From: an uncultured Nitrospina sp.
GTDB lineage: Bacteria; Nitrospinota; Nitrospinia; Nitrospinales; VA-1
Length of the DNA: 38,404 nucleotides
Direction: 5' to 3'
NCBI GenBank assembly: GCA_937891765.1
Contig: CALAGQ010000095.1
Span: 1 to 38,404, forward strand
Under the pieces are notes generated by a model that was not told where the DNA came from, did no database searches, and saw only the letters and a list, made by a program, of their open reading frames with translations. Shown one piece after another: positions 9,731 through 18,466 of this stretch (its first letter is position 1; the number at the start of each line of letters is the position of its first letter). A program made the position numbers and the translations under genes.

Positions 9731-9786
9731 AGAAATTTATATTATTAATGAACCTGATTAGCAAACCCTATTATGGAAGGGCGGCA

Positions 9787-10785
9787 TCATAACTGGCCTT
9801 CGTGCAAGTGCCGAACCCATTCCAACACGGCATAGTCCATCCACCGCCAATCACCGTGCGGAGTCGCATGTCTTGAGATATATCCCATATGACCACCGCT
9901 TTCCGGTTTGTATAACGTCACCTTTTCGCTCATCGCGATCTCATCAAACAAACTGCCGGGAACAAAAGGATCATCTTCCGCAGACAAAATGGCCGTAGGA
10001 ATATTTATTCCCTTCAAATAGTGCCGGGAACTGGATCGATCATAATAATCATCGACATCTTTGAATCTGCCTGCGGGAGCGGTGTAGCTGACATCGAAAT
10101 CCCAAATCGTTTTCAGGTTTTTGAGCGGACTCAACGCAGACGGAAACTGTTTGACCAGAGCCACTGCCTGATTACGAATCAACTTCATATAATATTGGTT
10201 GAATAGCGCACAACTCCATTTTCTCGAAATGATGGCACTTGCAATCCTCAAGTCAACGGGCGGGTTTACGGCAAGGGAGGCTAAAATATTTTCTGAGATT
10301 TTTCGGCCTTCCCCCAGATATTTCAGAAGGACATTGCCGCTCAAAGAAAAACCGACCGGCACCAAAGATTTTTTCGGATAGCGCTGAAGCACAAACTCGA
10401 TCATTTTTCCCAGATCATCGCTGGAGCCACCATGCCACAACCGTGGACTTAATCCCATACCCGGCCCACAGCCCGGTTGATTGATCAAGAACACTCCGTA
10501 TCCTCGTTGCCAAAGTTTGGTGGAAATCCGTTTCATATAACGGGATTCGGAACACCCCCCCATGCCATGTGCCAGCAGAACAATGGGCAGGGTCTCATCT
10601 TTAGCCTCAATTTCGTACAGGACGGCCCTGCCCTGTTCATCCAAATGCACTTCATGCCGGGTTCGAGGGGGACAAGGCAACGCCTTGTCCCTGAGCTGGG
10701 AACCTACAATCGTCTGGGCGACGCCTCCCGGCACCCCCCAATGCGCTTCAAATGACTCCATAAACTGATTGGACTTCAAACTCAT
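9787..10785 (-). CDS. YheT-type alpha/beta hydrolase
   Basis: A 332-residue alpha/beta hydrolase of the YheT/EMB8 group. The oxyanion-region motif LLAHGMGGCSESRYM, nucleophile elbow GFSLSGN (catalytic Ser), acid SAEDDPFVP and catalytic His in GGHMGYI are all present, so it should be an active serine esterase or hydrolase. No signal peptide. It has the same strand as rarA, with a 56-bp gap. Natural substrate unknown. Confidence 0.88.
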   Translation of the reverse strand: MSLKSNQFMESFEAHWGVPGGVAQTIVGSQLRDKALPCPPRTRHEVHLDEQGRAVLYEIEAKDETLPIVLLAHGMGGCSESRYMKRISTKLWQRGYGVFLINQPGCGPGMGLSPRLWHGGSSDDLGKMIEFVLQRYPKKSLVPVGFSLSGNVLLKYLGEGRKISENILASLAVNPPVDLRIASAIISRKWSCALFNQYYMKLIRNQAVALVKQFPSALSPLKNLKTIWDFDVSYTAPAGRFKDVDDYYDRSSSRHYLKGINIPTAILSAEDDPFVPGSLFDEIAMSEKVTLYKPESGGHMGYISRHATPHGDWRWMDYAVLEWVRHLHEGQL

Positions 10786-10938
10786 TCCTTTGCAAAACTA
10801 AGGGCAACAATAATGCAACTCGATGGAATTTTTAAACCCCGGCAAGTATCTATGAGAGAGCCGTTAAAAACCTGAAGTTGACACTCCACCTTACTATTGC
10901 TAAATTGCGAGATTCAACTTTTAAGACATACTACCAAA

Positions 10939-12318
10939 GTGAAAACTATTAAATCCTCTAAAAAATCCAGCCTGCGTTTCTTGGTTTTCTGTTTGACCCT
11001 GTTACTGGCCGACCCGACGGTTTTTGCGGCTACTAATAATGAGGCAAAAGCGCTCTATCAAAATGCGCTGAAACTGAGCCAGCAGAAGAAATGGGATGAG
11101 GCCGTGGCCGAATTTGGGAAAGCCTCCGAACTCTCCCCTGAGGACAGCCTCATTCACGCGAACCTTGGCGTCGCCTTCAGCCAGACGGGAATGCACAAGG
11201 AAGCCCTGCTCTCTTTTGAAAAAGCATTGCAATTGGGCTACGACTCCCCCGGCCTGCGCTACAACCGGGGCGTTTCTTTTGCTCGTGTCAAATTGATCGA
11301 TGAGGCCGTTCAAGAACTGGAAAAAGCCCTGAGCATGGACAGTCGAATGGTAAAGGCCGAGTATGACTTGGGAGTCTTATATAATTTGCAGGGAAAACGC
11401 GAGAAAGCCCTGGAAAAGGTTGAAACTTTATTCAAGCGTAATAATAAACTCTCAAAAAAACTGTTCGACCAGATTGAATCCGCTTACACCGTAATTACTG
11501 TAGACAATGGAGGAACTTTAAAAGGCCAAGTCACACTTTCCGGTCAGGTTCCCAGGGTCCGTTCTTTTCACCTGATCCACGCCCCAAATGTAGAGTTCTG
11601 CTCAAGAATCTCGGATGGGAGAGGTCACCGCCTGCTGTTCGACTTCACCGTTTCAAAAAATCGTGGACTGAAAGACACCATCATTCATCTGGCAAAGGTT
11701 GAAAAAGGGAAACCGTTTTCTCCCAAGATGCAAGTCTTTCACATCGACCGCTGCCAGGCCAACCAATATGTCATCGGTGCTAAAAACGGTGAAAACATAA
11801 TGGTGGAGAATACAGACCCTATCCAGCACGAAATCGCGACCTATGAAGTCCGCAATATTTACTCAGACCAGACCAGCAACCGGCCGGTGCCACCTAAGTC
11901 CAGTCAGGTTCGCAGTATCTTTGCACGCAAAGACGCTGAGAATTACATCATAAAATGTAATCTCCATCCTTTCCTTCAGACGCATGCGTATCTGGTGCAA
12001 AACCCCTACTACACCGTGTCCGACGAAGGAGGCAACTTCAGCATCGAAAATATTCCACCCGGCACCTATGAGGTGATCGCATGGCATCCTTTTATTGCCA
12101 CACAAAGAGGGACGATCACTATTCCCGAAAAGGGAGAAGCCAAATTAGATTTCGAATTTAACGGGAAAGACGAAAAGAGAAAGCTCTACCACGACGATAT
12201 CGAAGGCTATCGCTTCAACACCTGGTTTGACAGCAAAGAAAAGTTTTACGGAGGAGAAAGAATTGATGACCCGGTAGAGGAATTACAGGCCTTCTGTGAT
12301 GATGACCACCTTTGCTGA
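10939..12318 (+). CDS. Secreted TPR protein with cupredoxin-like and carboxypeptidase-regulatory-like domains
   Basis: I chose the GTG at 10939 over the upstream TTG (10897) because it gives a clean signal peptide (basic n-region, then FLVFCLTLLLADPTVFA). Mature domains in order: three TPR units (AKALYQNALKLSQQKKWDEA and two following), a cupredoxin-like domain, and a C-terminal CarboxypepD_reg-like beta domain (GGNFSIENIPPGTYEVIAWHP). The cupredoxin region has an upstream His (nt 11827-11829, in DPIQHEIA) and CNLHPFL at 11956-11976, the CxxHPF arrangement of amicyanin, but with Leu where amicyanin has Met. A paralogue lacking the TPRs is encoded at 25455-26312. Probably a periplasmic copper or redox protein; family assignment by motif only. 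Confidence 0.72.
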   Translation: MKTIKSSKKSSLRFLVFCLTLLLADPTVFAATNNEAKALYQNALKLSQQKKWDEAVAEFGKASELSPEDSLIHANLGVAFSQTGMHKEALLSFEKALQLGYDSPGLRYNRGVSFARVKLIDEAVQELEKALSMDSRMVKAEYDLGVLYNLQGKREKALEKVETLFKRNNKLSKKLFDQIESAYTVITVDNGGTLKGQVTLSGQVPRVRSFHLIHAPNVEFCSRISDGRGHRLLFDFTVSKNRGLKDTIIHLAKVEKGKPFSPKMQVFHIDRCQANQYVIGAKNGENIMVENTDPIQHEIATYEVRNIYSDQTSNRPVPPKSSQVRSIFARKDAENYIIKCNLHPFLQTHAYLVQNPYYTVSDEGGNFSIENIPPGTYEVIAWHPFIATQRGTITIPEKGEAKLDFEFNGKDEKRKLYHDDIEGYRFNTWFDSKEKFYGGERIDDPVEELQAFCDDDHLC

Positions 12319-12333
12319 CACCCGGTAATACTC

Positions 12334-12954
12334 CTAATTAGTTTTACGCACCACCACCGCGTTTAGTTTGTAGTCGTTTCTGGCCAGGCTGGCCGCCTCC
12401 TGCGCTTTCTTTTCATCCACATACCTGCCCAGAAAAACCCGGTGCCAGGTTCCACCATGATCGGCAAGTTCTGTTTGCATCAAAAACGCGTCGAATCCGT
12501 TTTCCTGCAGACGCATTTTCAAAGCACCCGCGCGCGCCTCATCCCGAAACGAACTCACCTGAACGGCATAACCGGGCTGCTTCTCAATTTCAGGTTTTGG
12601 GTCCTGCTTCTTCTCAGGTTCCACGGCAGGTTCTGATTTTTCTGTTTTTTCAACAGGCAACGTTGAAGGAATCGCCTTAATTTTGGCAGGAGCTACCGTT
12701 ATCTTCTCAGGTGAAAGTGCGGCCGGCATCAACCTGCCCTTGAGATCCACATACTGGGTCATGGTGAGATCGTTCAAGGTCTTGAAAAATGTATAATCCG
12801 GTTTATGGACTACCGGGGCCTCCTCACGCACAAACTCAGGCTTAACAGCCCTTAATTTTTTGGGAGCTTCGCCTTGGAACTCACTGATCACTCCCGAAAA
12901 ATACAACCCCGCCGCGGAAGCCATCACAAAAATTATTACAAAGAGAAGTCTCAT
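12334..12954 (-). CDS. Membrane-anchored SPOR-domain protein
   Basis: A 206-residue protein: one N-terminal transmembrane segment (LLFVIIFVMASAAGLYF), a Pro/Lys/Glu-rich periplasmic linker (about residues 95-125), and a C-terminal SPOR domain (YAVQVSSFRDEARAGALKM to LGRYVDEKKAQEAA). SPOR domains bind denuded peptidoglycan at division sites, so a cell-division or wall role is likely. It converges on the TPR-cupredoxin gene with 15 bp between the stops. Confidence 0.88.
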   Translation of the reverse strand: MRLLFVIIFVMASAAGLYFSGVISEFQGEAPKKLRAVKPEFVREEAPVVHKPDYTFFKTLNDLTMTQYVDLKGRLMPAALSPEKITVAPAKIKAIPSTLPVEKTEKSEPAVEPEKKQDPKPEIEKQPGYAVQVSSFRDEARAGALKMRLQENGFDAFLMQTELADHGGTWHRVFLGRYVDEKKAQEAASLARNDYKLNAVVVRKTN

Positions 12955-13047
12955 AAATAAATTAATATAGAGAGTGAAACCTCTTTAAGTCGAGAAAACT
13001 TTTTGTCCATCATACAAAGTCAGAGCAACTACCCCGGCGGCTAGCCG

Positions 13048-14706
13048 TTACATTTTCTCTGGAGACGAAATACCCATCAACTCGAAACCATTACGAATGG
13101 TGATTCTCAAAGCGTCCAGCAAAAACAGTCGCGCCAGCGTGAGCGATTTGTCGTCAGAGACAACTCGATGCCGACTGTAATAACCATGAAACCGGGAAAC
13201 CAGATCCAGCAGGTAATGAGAAGTTCTATGTACCTCCAAAGCCTTGGCACTTTTTTCCACAATCTCAGGGAAAGCTAAAATCGCCCGAATGATCGCGAAC
13301 TCCTCTTCTTCGATCAGGCGGGAAAGATCCACGTCGGCAGATCGGTCCCATGCCACGCCATTCTCTTCAGCAGTGCGAAAGATACTGCATATTCGAGCAT
13401 GTGCGTATTGAATATAAAAAACCGGATTGTCAGGGGTCTCCTTTTTAGCCAGTTCCAGATCAAAATCCAGATGCGTGTCGGAACTGCGCATCAGGAAAAA
13501 ATAACGCGCCGCATCGACCCCAACTTCACTCACCACATCCGCCAGTGTTTCAAACTCACCGGACCGGGTGGACATAGATACTTTTTCGCCCGCCCGCAAA
13601 AGGCTGACAAACTGTACCAGAAGAATCTTGAAGATATTTTTATCATACCCCATCGCTTCCAGAACCGCAGCCATGCGCGGCACATAACCATGATGATCTG
13701 CACCCATCAGGTTGATGAGTTTTTTAAAGCCGCGGTTGATCTTATTCTGGTGATAAGCAATGTCTGAGCAAAAATAGGTCCGTTCTCCGGTCTGCTTGAC
13801 AATGACCCTGTCCTTATCATCATCGAACGCCGAAGACTTCAACCAGACAGCTCCGTCTTTTTCATAGATATGGCCCTCGCCCCGCAACCATTCAACAGCT
13901 TTCTCTACCGACTTATCTTCGTAAAGAGATTCTTCGCTGAACCAGTTGTCGAAAGTCACACGGAATTCGGAAAGGTCTTTTTTAATCCCTTCAAGAATAT
14001 TATCCTTAGCGAACTTTCTGAAAAAAGGAATGCACTCGTCTTCCGGCTTGTTTATGAACTCGTCTCCCTTCAGGTCGATGATTTGGCCGGCGATATCCTT
14101 AATGTATTCTCCCCGATAATGGTCTTCGGGAAACTCAATCCTCTCGCCCAGCAGTTCCCGGTAGCGCAGCCAGGTGGATCGGCCAAGAAAGTTCATCTGG
14201 TTGCCCACATCGTTGATGTAGTATTCGGCGCTCAAATCGTATCCGGATTTTTTCAAAATTCTTGCCAGAGCATCGCCAACGGCGGCTCCCCGCCCATGCC
14301 CAACATGCAAGGGGCCGGTGGGATTCGCGCTGACAAACTCGATCAAAACTTTAGTGCCCTGCCCGGCATCAGACTGGCCAAAATCTTCCCCCTGAGCAAC
14401 GGCATTTCTGAGCCGTTCCAGGAAAAACTCCTGCGACATTTTAATGTTGATGAATCCCGGTCCAGCAATTTCTGCCTGGCTCAACTCGCCATTTTTAAGA
14501 TAACGGGCAACGCTTTCGGCAATCACTTTCGGGCTCTTGCGCTCACTCCGTGCCAGCGTCATGGCAACATTGGTTGAAAAGTCTCCCATTTTTTCGTCCT
14601 TGGGGTTTTCCACCACAATGTCAGGAAACGAGGAAAGCTCCAGCTCTCCTGCCTGCTGCGCCTTTTCCAGCGCATCATGAATAATTTTTTTAATTGCGGT
14701 TTTCAT
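13048..14706 (-). CDS. argS: Arginyl-tRNA synthetase
   Basis: A 552-residue class Ia synthetase. The HIGH motif is in ANPTGPLHVGHGRGAAVGDA, the KMSKS-like loop is KVSMSTRSGE, and the C-terminal anticodon-binding (DALR) domain ends LRNGFELMG-like (RITIRNGFELMGISSPEKM). The N-terminal Arg-S additional domain is present. Full length, start ATG. A small coiled-coil gene lies 63 bp upstream on the same strand. Confidence 0.97.
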   Translation of the reverse strand: MKTAIKKIIHDALEKAQQAGELELSSFPDIVVENPKDEKMGDFSTNVAMTLARSERKSPKVIAESVARYLKNGELSQAEIAGPGFINIKMSQEFFLERLRNAVAQGEDFGQSDAGQGTKVLIEFVSANPTGPLHVGHGRGAAVGDALARILKKSGYDLSAEYYINDVGNQMNFLGRSTWLRYRELLGERIEFPEDHYRGEYIKDIAGQIIDLKGDEFINKPEDECIPFFRKFAKDNILEGIKKDLSEFRVTFDNWFSEESLYEDKSVEKAVEWLRGEGHIYEKDGAVWLKSSAFDDDKDRVIVKQTGERTYFCSDIAYHQNKINRGFKKLINLMGADHHGYVPRMAAVLEAMGYDKNIFKILLVQFVSLLRAGEKVSMSTRSGEFETLADVVSEVGVDAARYFFLMRSSDTHLDFDLELAKKETPDNPVFYIQYAHARICSIFRTAEENGVAWDRSADVDLSRLIEEEEFAIIRAILAFPEIVEKSAKALEVHRTSHYLLDLVSRFHGYYSRHRVVSDDKSLTLARLFLLDALRITIRNGFELMGISSPEKM

Positions 14707-14769
14707 TCAGGGTTATCTTGAAAATTGTAATGAATAATGGAGGGGTCAGATATCAGGCAGGCAACAGGG

Positions 14770-15084
14770 TCAATCTTTCCGATTGCGAATAGCTTCCACT
14801 TCCTTTTCCATTTCTTCTTCCAGCGTTTTCTTATCCGATCGAAACTGCTCTTCCAGTTCTGCTTTTCTGGCTTCAATTTCTTCTGGGGGAACCCGATCCG
14901 CCAATTTGCGGATCTTGTCACCAGAGGTCACATCTCGGTCGGCAATCTTGGCGGAATATTCTTTTCTGATCTCGGCAATGTCCTGTTTTTGCTTTTTGGT
15001 CAGCTTTTTCTGACTTTTCAGTTCTGGAGCCAACTTATCCGAACGCTCCAGACTCAATTCCCACGCACTTTTTAATCCCGACAT
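14770..15084 (-). CDS. Small charged coiled-coil protein, unknown function
   Basis: About 104 residues, almost entirely Lys/Glu/Arg-rich heptad-like helix (KKLTKKQKQDIAEIRKEY, then EEIEARKAELEEQF). I prefer the ATG at 15084 because a GAGGG sits about 9 nt upstream; the ATGs at 15090 and 15093 are too close to it. No signal peptide, no recognised domain. It lies upstream of argS on the same strand and could share its transcript. Confidence 0.7.
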   Translation of the reverse strand: MSGLKSAWELSLERSDKLAPELKSQKKLTKKQKQDIAEIRKEYSAKIADRDVTSGDKIRKLADRVPPEEIEARKAELEEQFRSDKKTLEEEMEKEVEAIRNRKD

Positions 15085-15231
15085 ACCCATCATCCCTCAA
15101 AAAAGTTTAACTGCTTAATTATAAAGGAATTAGAAACCATACTCAATAGGCATATCACGACTGTATGATTGAAAATTATTTTGGGTAATGGTTTGTTTTA
15201 TTTACGCCTCTTTGCTATCCTGATTCTCAAT

Positions 15232-15948
15232 ATGGAAACACCAAAACGAGAACCTCTATTAAGGGAATTAAAAAATTATCTCACCCATTTGAAGGATGTG
15301 GGATATACAGAAATCCCCTGCGAGGCAGAATTATTTGCAAATGCCCAACAGCGGGCAACCCAACCCTCTCAATCACCCAATGAAATGGCTAAATCCCTCA
15401 CCGCAGTACAAAAAGAGCTGGGCGACTGCACACGGTGCAAACTTTCAGAAACAAGAAAGAATATCGTCTTCGGCTCGGGAAACCCCAAAGCCGACCTTGT
15501 CTTTGTGGGAGAAGGACCGGGTGCCGATGAGGACGAGCAAGGGCTCCCTTTCGTAGGCCGGGCGGGGAAAAAACTGACAGAAATTATTGAAAAAGGAATG
15601 GGCCTGAATCGGGAAAAAGACACCTATATCTGCAATATCGTCAAATGCAGACCGCCGGGAAACCGCGACCCGGAAGCAGAAGAAATTGCCGCCTGCAATC
15701 CTTTCCTGATCCAGCAATTGCTAGCCATCAAGCCCAAAGTCATTGTCGCGCTGGGCAAATCCGCATCGTCTACCCTTTTGGGAAGAACCGTGCCCATCGT
15801 CAAAGAGCGTGGCACCTGGCATGAATATGCAGGCATCAAGCTAATGCTCACGCTCCACCCGTCCTATCTAATCCGGTTTTACACCTTGGAAAACCGCAAG
15901 GCCGTGCATGAAGATATGAAAAAAGTGCTGAAAGAGTTGGGAAGATGA
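15232..15948 (+). CDS. Family 4 uracil-DNA glycosylase (Fe-S)
   Basis: The ATG at 15232 gives a 238-residue protein; a TTG 63 nt upstream would add a non-conserved hydrophobic leader. The 4Fe-4S cysteines are visible as CTRC plus later Cys in ICNIVKC and AACNPF. The catalytic motif is GEGPGADEDEQGLPFVG and the C-terminal motif is LTLHPSYLIR. It removes uracil from DNA in base-excision repair. An unassigned N-terminal stretch of about 55 residues precedes the domain. Its stop overlaps the start of the MoxR gene by 4 nt. Confidence 0.93.
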   Translation: METPKREPLLRELKNYLTHLKDVGYTEIPCEAELFANAQQRATQPSQSPNEMAKSLTAVQKELGDCTRCKLSETRKNIVFGSGNPKADLVFVGEGPGADEDEQGLPFVGRAGKKLTEIIEKGMGLNREKDTYICNIVKCRPPGNRDPEAEEIAACNPFLIQQLLAIKPKVIVALGKSASSTLLGRTVPIVKERGTWHEYAGIKLMLTLHPSYLIRFYTLENRKAVHEDMKKVLKELGR

Positions 15949-16889
15949 AATCAGCACAGGAAAGTCTGAGTCGGCTCAAAAAAAATATCGAGCAGGTCAT
16001 CTTTGGCAAAAGCGAAACTATTGAGCTTGCCATCACCTGCCTTCTCGCTAAAGGCCACCTGCTCATTGAAGACGTTCCCGGTGTCGGCAAAACCTCTTTG
16101 GCTCATTGCCTCGCCAACTCGCTACAACTCAATTTCAAACGCATCCAGTTCACCAACGATCTTTTGCCTGCAGACATCACCGGCGTTTCCATTTACGATC
16201 AGGAAGAAAAATGCTTCCATTTTCAAAAAGGTCCACTGTTCGCCAATATTGTTCTGGCCGACGAAATCAATCGCTCCACACCACGCACCCAGAGCGCCCT
16301 GCTGGAAGCCATGAACGAAAAACAAATTTCCGCCGACAACAACACCTATATCCTTGACGAACCTTTTATGGTGATCGCCACCCAGAACCTGATAGAAAGC
16401 CAGGGGGCCTATCCCCTGCCGGAATCGCAGTTAGACCGTTTCATGTTCTATATGTCCATGGGCTATCCGTCTCAAGAGGATGAGCGGCGTCTGTTGCAGG
16501 AACAATCCACGCGGCCCGGCGCGGCGAGCGTAAAACCCGTTCTAAAAAGGGAAGAAGTTTTAAAACTGCAAGCCATGGTCGATACCATAAAAATAGAACC
16601 GGTTCTGACCGACTATATTCTCAACATCATCACCGCCACTCGGGAATGCACCGACCTCGCCCTCGGCGTGAGTCCGCGTGGGGGGTTGATCTTTCAACAG
16701 GCGCTTCGAGCCTGGGCGTTGGTCTCCGGACGGGATTACTGCACTCCCGATGACGTCAAACACCTGGCCGTCCCGGTTTTGTGTCACCGCGTCATTCCCC
16801 AGTCTCACAACCTGTCGCACAAGCGGCGCTTCGCCGATACCGCGACCATCATCCAGCAAATTTTAGAGCAAGTCTCCGTGCCTGTTTAA
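15945..16889 (+). CDS. MoxR-family AAA+ ATPase
   Basis: A 314-residue MoxR ATPase: Walker A GVPGVGKT-like (VPGVGKTSLAHCLA, residues 44-57), Walker B VLADEINRSTPRTQSALLEA, sensor region ATQNLIESQGAYPLPESQLD. MoxR proteins act as chaperone-like ATPases in maturing or activating membrane or periplasmic enzymes. It overlaps the UDG gene by 4 nt and is followed 17 bp later by a DUF58 gene, the usual MoxR partner. Confidence 0.94.
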   Translation: MKSAQESLSRLKKNIEQVIFGKSETIELAITCLLAKGHLLIEDVPGVGKTSLAHCLANSLQLNFKRIQFTNDLLPADITGVSIYDQEEKCFHFQKGPLFANIVLADEINRSTPRTQSALLEAMNEKQISADNNTYILDEPFMVIATQNLIESQGAYPLPESQLDRFMFYMSMGYPSQEDERRLLQEQSTRPGAASVKPVLKREEVLKLQAMVDTIKIEPVLTDYILNIITATRECTDLALGVSPRGGLIFQQALRAWALVSGRDYCTPDDVKHLAVPVLCHRVIPQSHNLSHKRRFADTATIIQQILEQVSVPV

Positions 16890-16906
16890 AATGAAAGCGT
16901 GTTGAA

Positions 16907-17848
16907 ATGACCAACACCCGTTTCACCTTCACACTGCGCAACCGCACCCTGCAATTGACCCAGGAGGGATTGGGATTCATTGTGATTTTGTTCGGGGTGG
17001 GACTCGGCGCCATCAACACCGGCAATAACCTTTTATATTTGATACTGGCCATGTGTTGCAGTTTCATCGTCGTCTCGGGAATTTTATCTGAAATGAGCCT
17101 GAAAAAGCTCAGCATTGAGGGCGAAGGGCCTGCTTATCTTTATGCTCAGGAACCCGGAGCTCTGAAATTGAAACTCAGCAATCATAAGAAATGGGAGCCC
17201 TCCTATTCAATTCGCGTTAGAGCGGCGGAGTCCCAACAAGCCTTCTTTCTCGAACCCGAGCCCTATTTCTTTTTCATCCCCGCCGGGCAAACGGTTGAAA
17301 AACCGGTTTTGCTGACCGCCACAAAACGTGGGCATTTAAAAATATCCGCATGTCGGCTGGCGACCCATTTCCCCTTCGGATTTTTCTATAAAACTAAAAC
17401 CATACCTTTCAAGTTAGAGATCATAATTTTCCCCGCTATTCGTCCGGTCAAACTCCCCGAACAATCCGAAGCCGGGTTGGAAGGCGAAGGCATTGCACAA
17501 CCAAGAGGCGACGAACTGCATGCGGTCAGGGAATTTCAGCCCGGCGATCCATTGAGCTCCGTACACTGGAAATCTTCCGCCAAAACAGGAACCCTGAGAG
17601 TGAAGGAGTTCCAAAGCCACAACCTGCAAAGCTATACGGTTTTTCTGAACTTGATGGATCCCGCCACCAATCAGCCGGTCCAGGAAGACGTTATGGAAGA
17701 AAGAGTGAGCGAAGCCGCATCACTGATCTACCACCTCATAGAAAGAGGCCATGAAGTGAGCTTGAAAATGGGAGAAAACCAAAGTCCGTTTGGAAACTCC
17801 GAGGCACATCTACTAAACCTCATGCACACATTGGCTTTTGTCCGGTAG
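16907..17848 (+). CDS. DUF58 membrane protein
   Basis: A 313-residue protein with two N-terminal hydrophobic segments (residues 18-60; LGFIVILFGVGLGAINTG and LLYLILAMCCSFIVVSGIL) and the DUF58 signature GDPLSSVHWKSSAKTGTLRVKEF-like region at nt 17543-17614. It pairs with the adjacent MoxR ATPase; such pairs are linked to envelope or oxidoreductase maturation. The transglutaminase and von Willebrand genes that often complete these operons are missing here, so the operon seems to end with this gene. Confidence 0.9.
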   Translation: MTNTRFTFTLRNRTLQLTQEGLGFIVILFGVGLGAINTGNNLLYLILAMCCSFIVVSGILSEMSLKKLSIEGEGPAYLYAQEPGALKLKLSNHKKWEPSYSIRVRAAESQQAFFLEPEPYFFFIPAGQTVEKPVLLTATKRGHLKISACRLATHFPFGFFYKTKTIPFKLEIIIFPAIRPVKLPEQSEAGLEGEGIAQPRGDELHAVREFQPGDPLSSVHWKSSAKTGTLRVKEFQSHNLQSYTVFLNLMDPATNQPVQEDVMEERVSEAASLIYHLIERGHEVSLKMGENQSPFGNSEAHLLNLMHTLAFVR

Positions 17849-17988
17849 GCGGCAGAGAGCCTCCGCTGGCTAATAGCGATAGTTCTATCTAGAGGGCGCA
17901 CGCTATCTCGGCTTAAAGTGAGGGTGAAAGTTTAGCGATTTTAGCTGATGAGAATAAAGCAATGGGAGGAAAAACGAGGGGAAGGAAT

Positions 17989-18156
17989 TCAGGCGGCTAA
18001 ACGATCTTTTCTTACAGAATCATTTAGAACCGTCCTGAATTCCATTTTGGCATTTTCTCGATTGTAGGCTTTTTTGTTATCCTGCGTTTTCACATGATAA
18101 CGTTTGCTTTGCAGCTGTTTCACCACGAAGTCTATTGGCTTCTTTATGATTTTCAT
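17989..18156 (-). CDS. Small basic protein of 55 residues, unknown function
   Basis: An ATG at 18156 is preceded by a near-perfect Shine-Dalgarno (AGGAGGTG, 5 nt spacer), opening a 55-codon frame that ends at TGA 17989. The product starts MKIIKKPIDFVVKQLQSK and ends VRKDRLAA; it is strongly basic (many Lys/Arg), with no Cys, signal peptide or membrane segment. No family recognised. It lies alone on the minus strand between the DUF58 gene and a repeat-bearing intergenic stretch. The ribosome binding site is the main argument that it is real. Confidence 0.65.
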   Translation of the reverse strand: MKIIKKPIDFVVKQLQSKRYHVKTQDNKKAYNRENAKMEFRTVLNDSVRKDRLAA

Positions 18157-18466
18157 AAAGCACCTCCTGCTAAATTAATAAAACTGTACTATTCATTAAG
18201 TTTAAACCTGAGGAGTAGCATTGTCAAACGGTGGGCCTGATATGACAGTCCGACCAGCCACCCCCAAAGCCCCTCCCTATGAAGGGAGACCTTTGCATCA
18301 GTCGTCTTTGCGAGGAGCGATAGCGACGAAGCAATTCAGAAACCTGGATCGCCGCGCTCCTTACAGTCGCTCGCGACGACGAATAGTGCGCTTCTCAATA
18401 TTTGGACGAGTGAAACTGGCAAGCGAGGGGCGGGATGACTTATAACTTTTCAGATGTTATCCACTT
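18157..18466. other. Intergenic stretch between the small basic protein and the LolA-like gene
   Basis: A 310-bp non-coding stretch. It holds the leader and ribosome binding site of the 55-residue gene and a dispersed-type inverted repeat (18301-18380). An open plus-strand frame over 18221-18445 is low-complexity Arg/Pro coding that reads through the repeat, and I do not regard it as a gene. Confidence 0.5.
18301..18380. repeat. Dispersed-type palindromic repeat (about 80 bp)
   Basis: Begins GTCGTCTTTGCGAGGAGCGA and ends with TCGCTCGCGACGAC, so its ends are imperfect inverted repeats. The internal text GCGAGGAGCGATAGCGACGAAGCAAT matches a well-known class of dispersed intergenic repeat found in many unrelated bacterial genomes; translated, it gives the recurrent spurious peptide LRGAIATKQ. 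Only one copy is in this window. Confidence 0.65.

Noticed and set aside
13870..14577. Long plus-strand frame of 235 codons opposite argS
   Set aside because: Antisense shadow of argS, which has full domain support on the minus strand.
17984..18043. Inverted repeat GGAATTCAGG / CCTGAATTCC at the end of the small basic gene
   Set aside because: 40-bp spacing, one arm inside the coding frame and no T-tract; not convincing as terminator or operator.
18221..18445. Open plus-strand frame of 74 codons
   Set aside because: Low-complexity Arg/Pro-rich product that reads through a dispersed palindromic repeat; no ribosome binding site, so not a gene.
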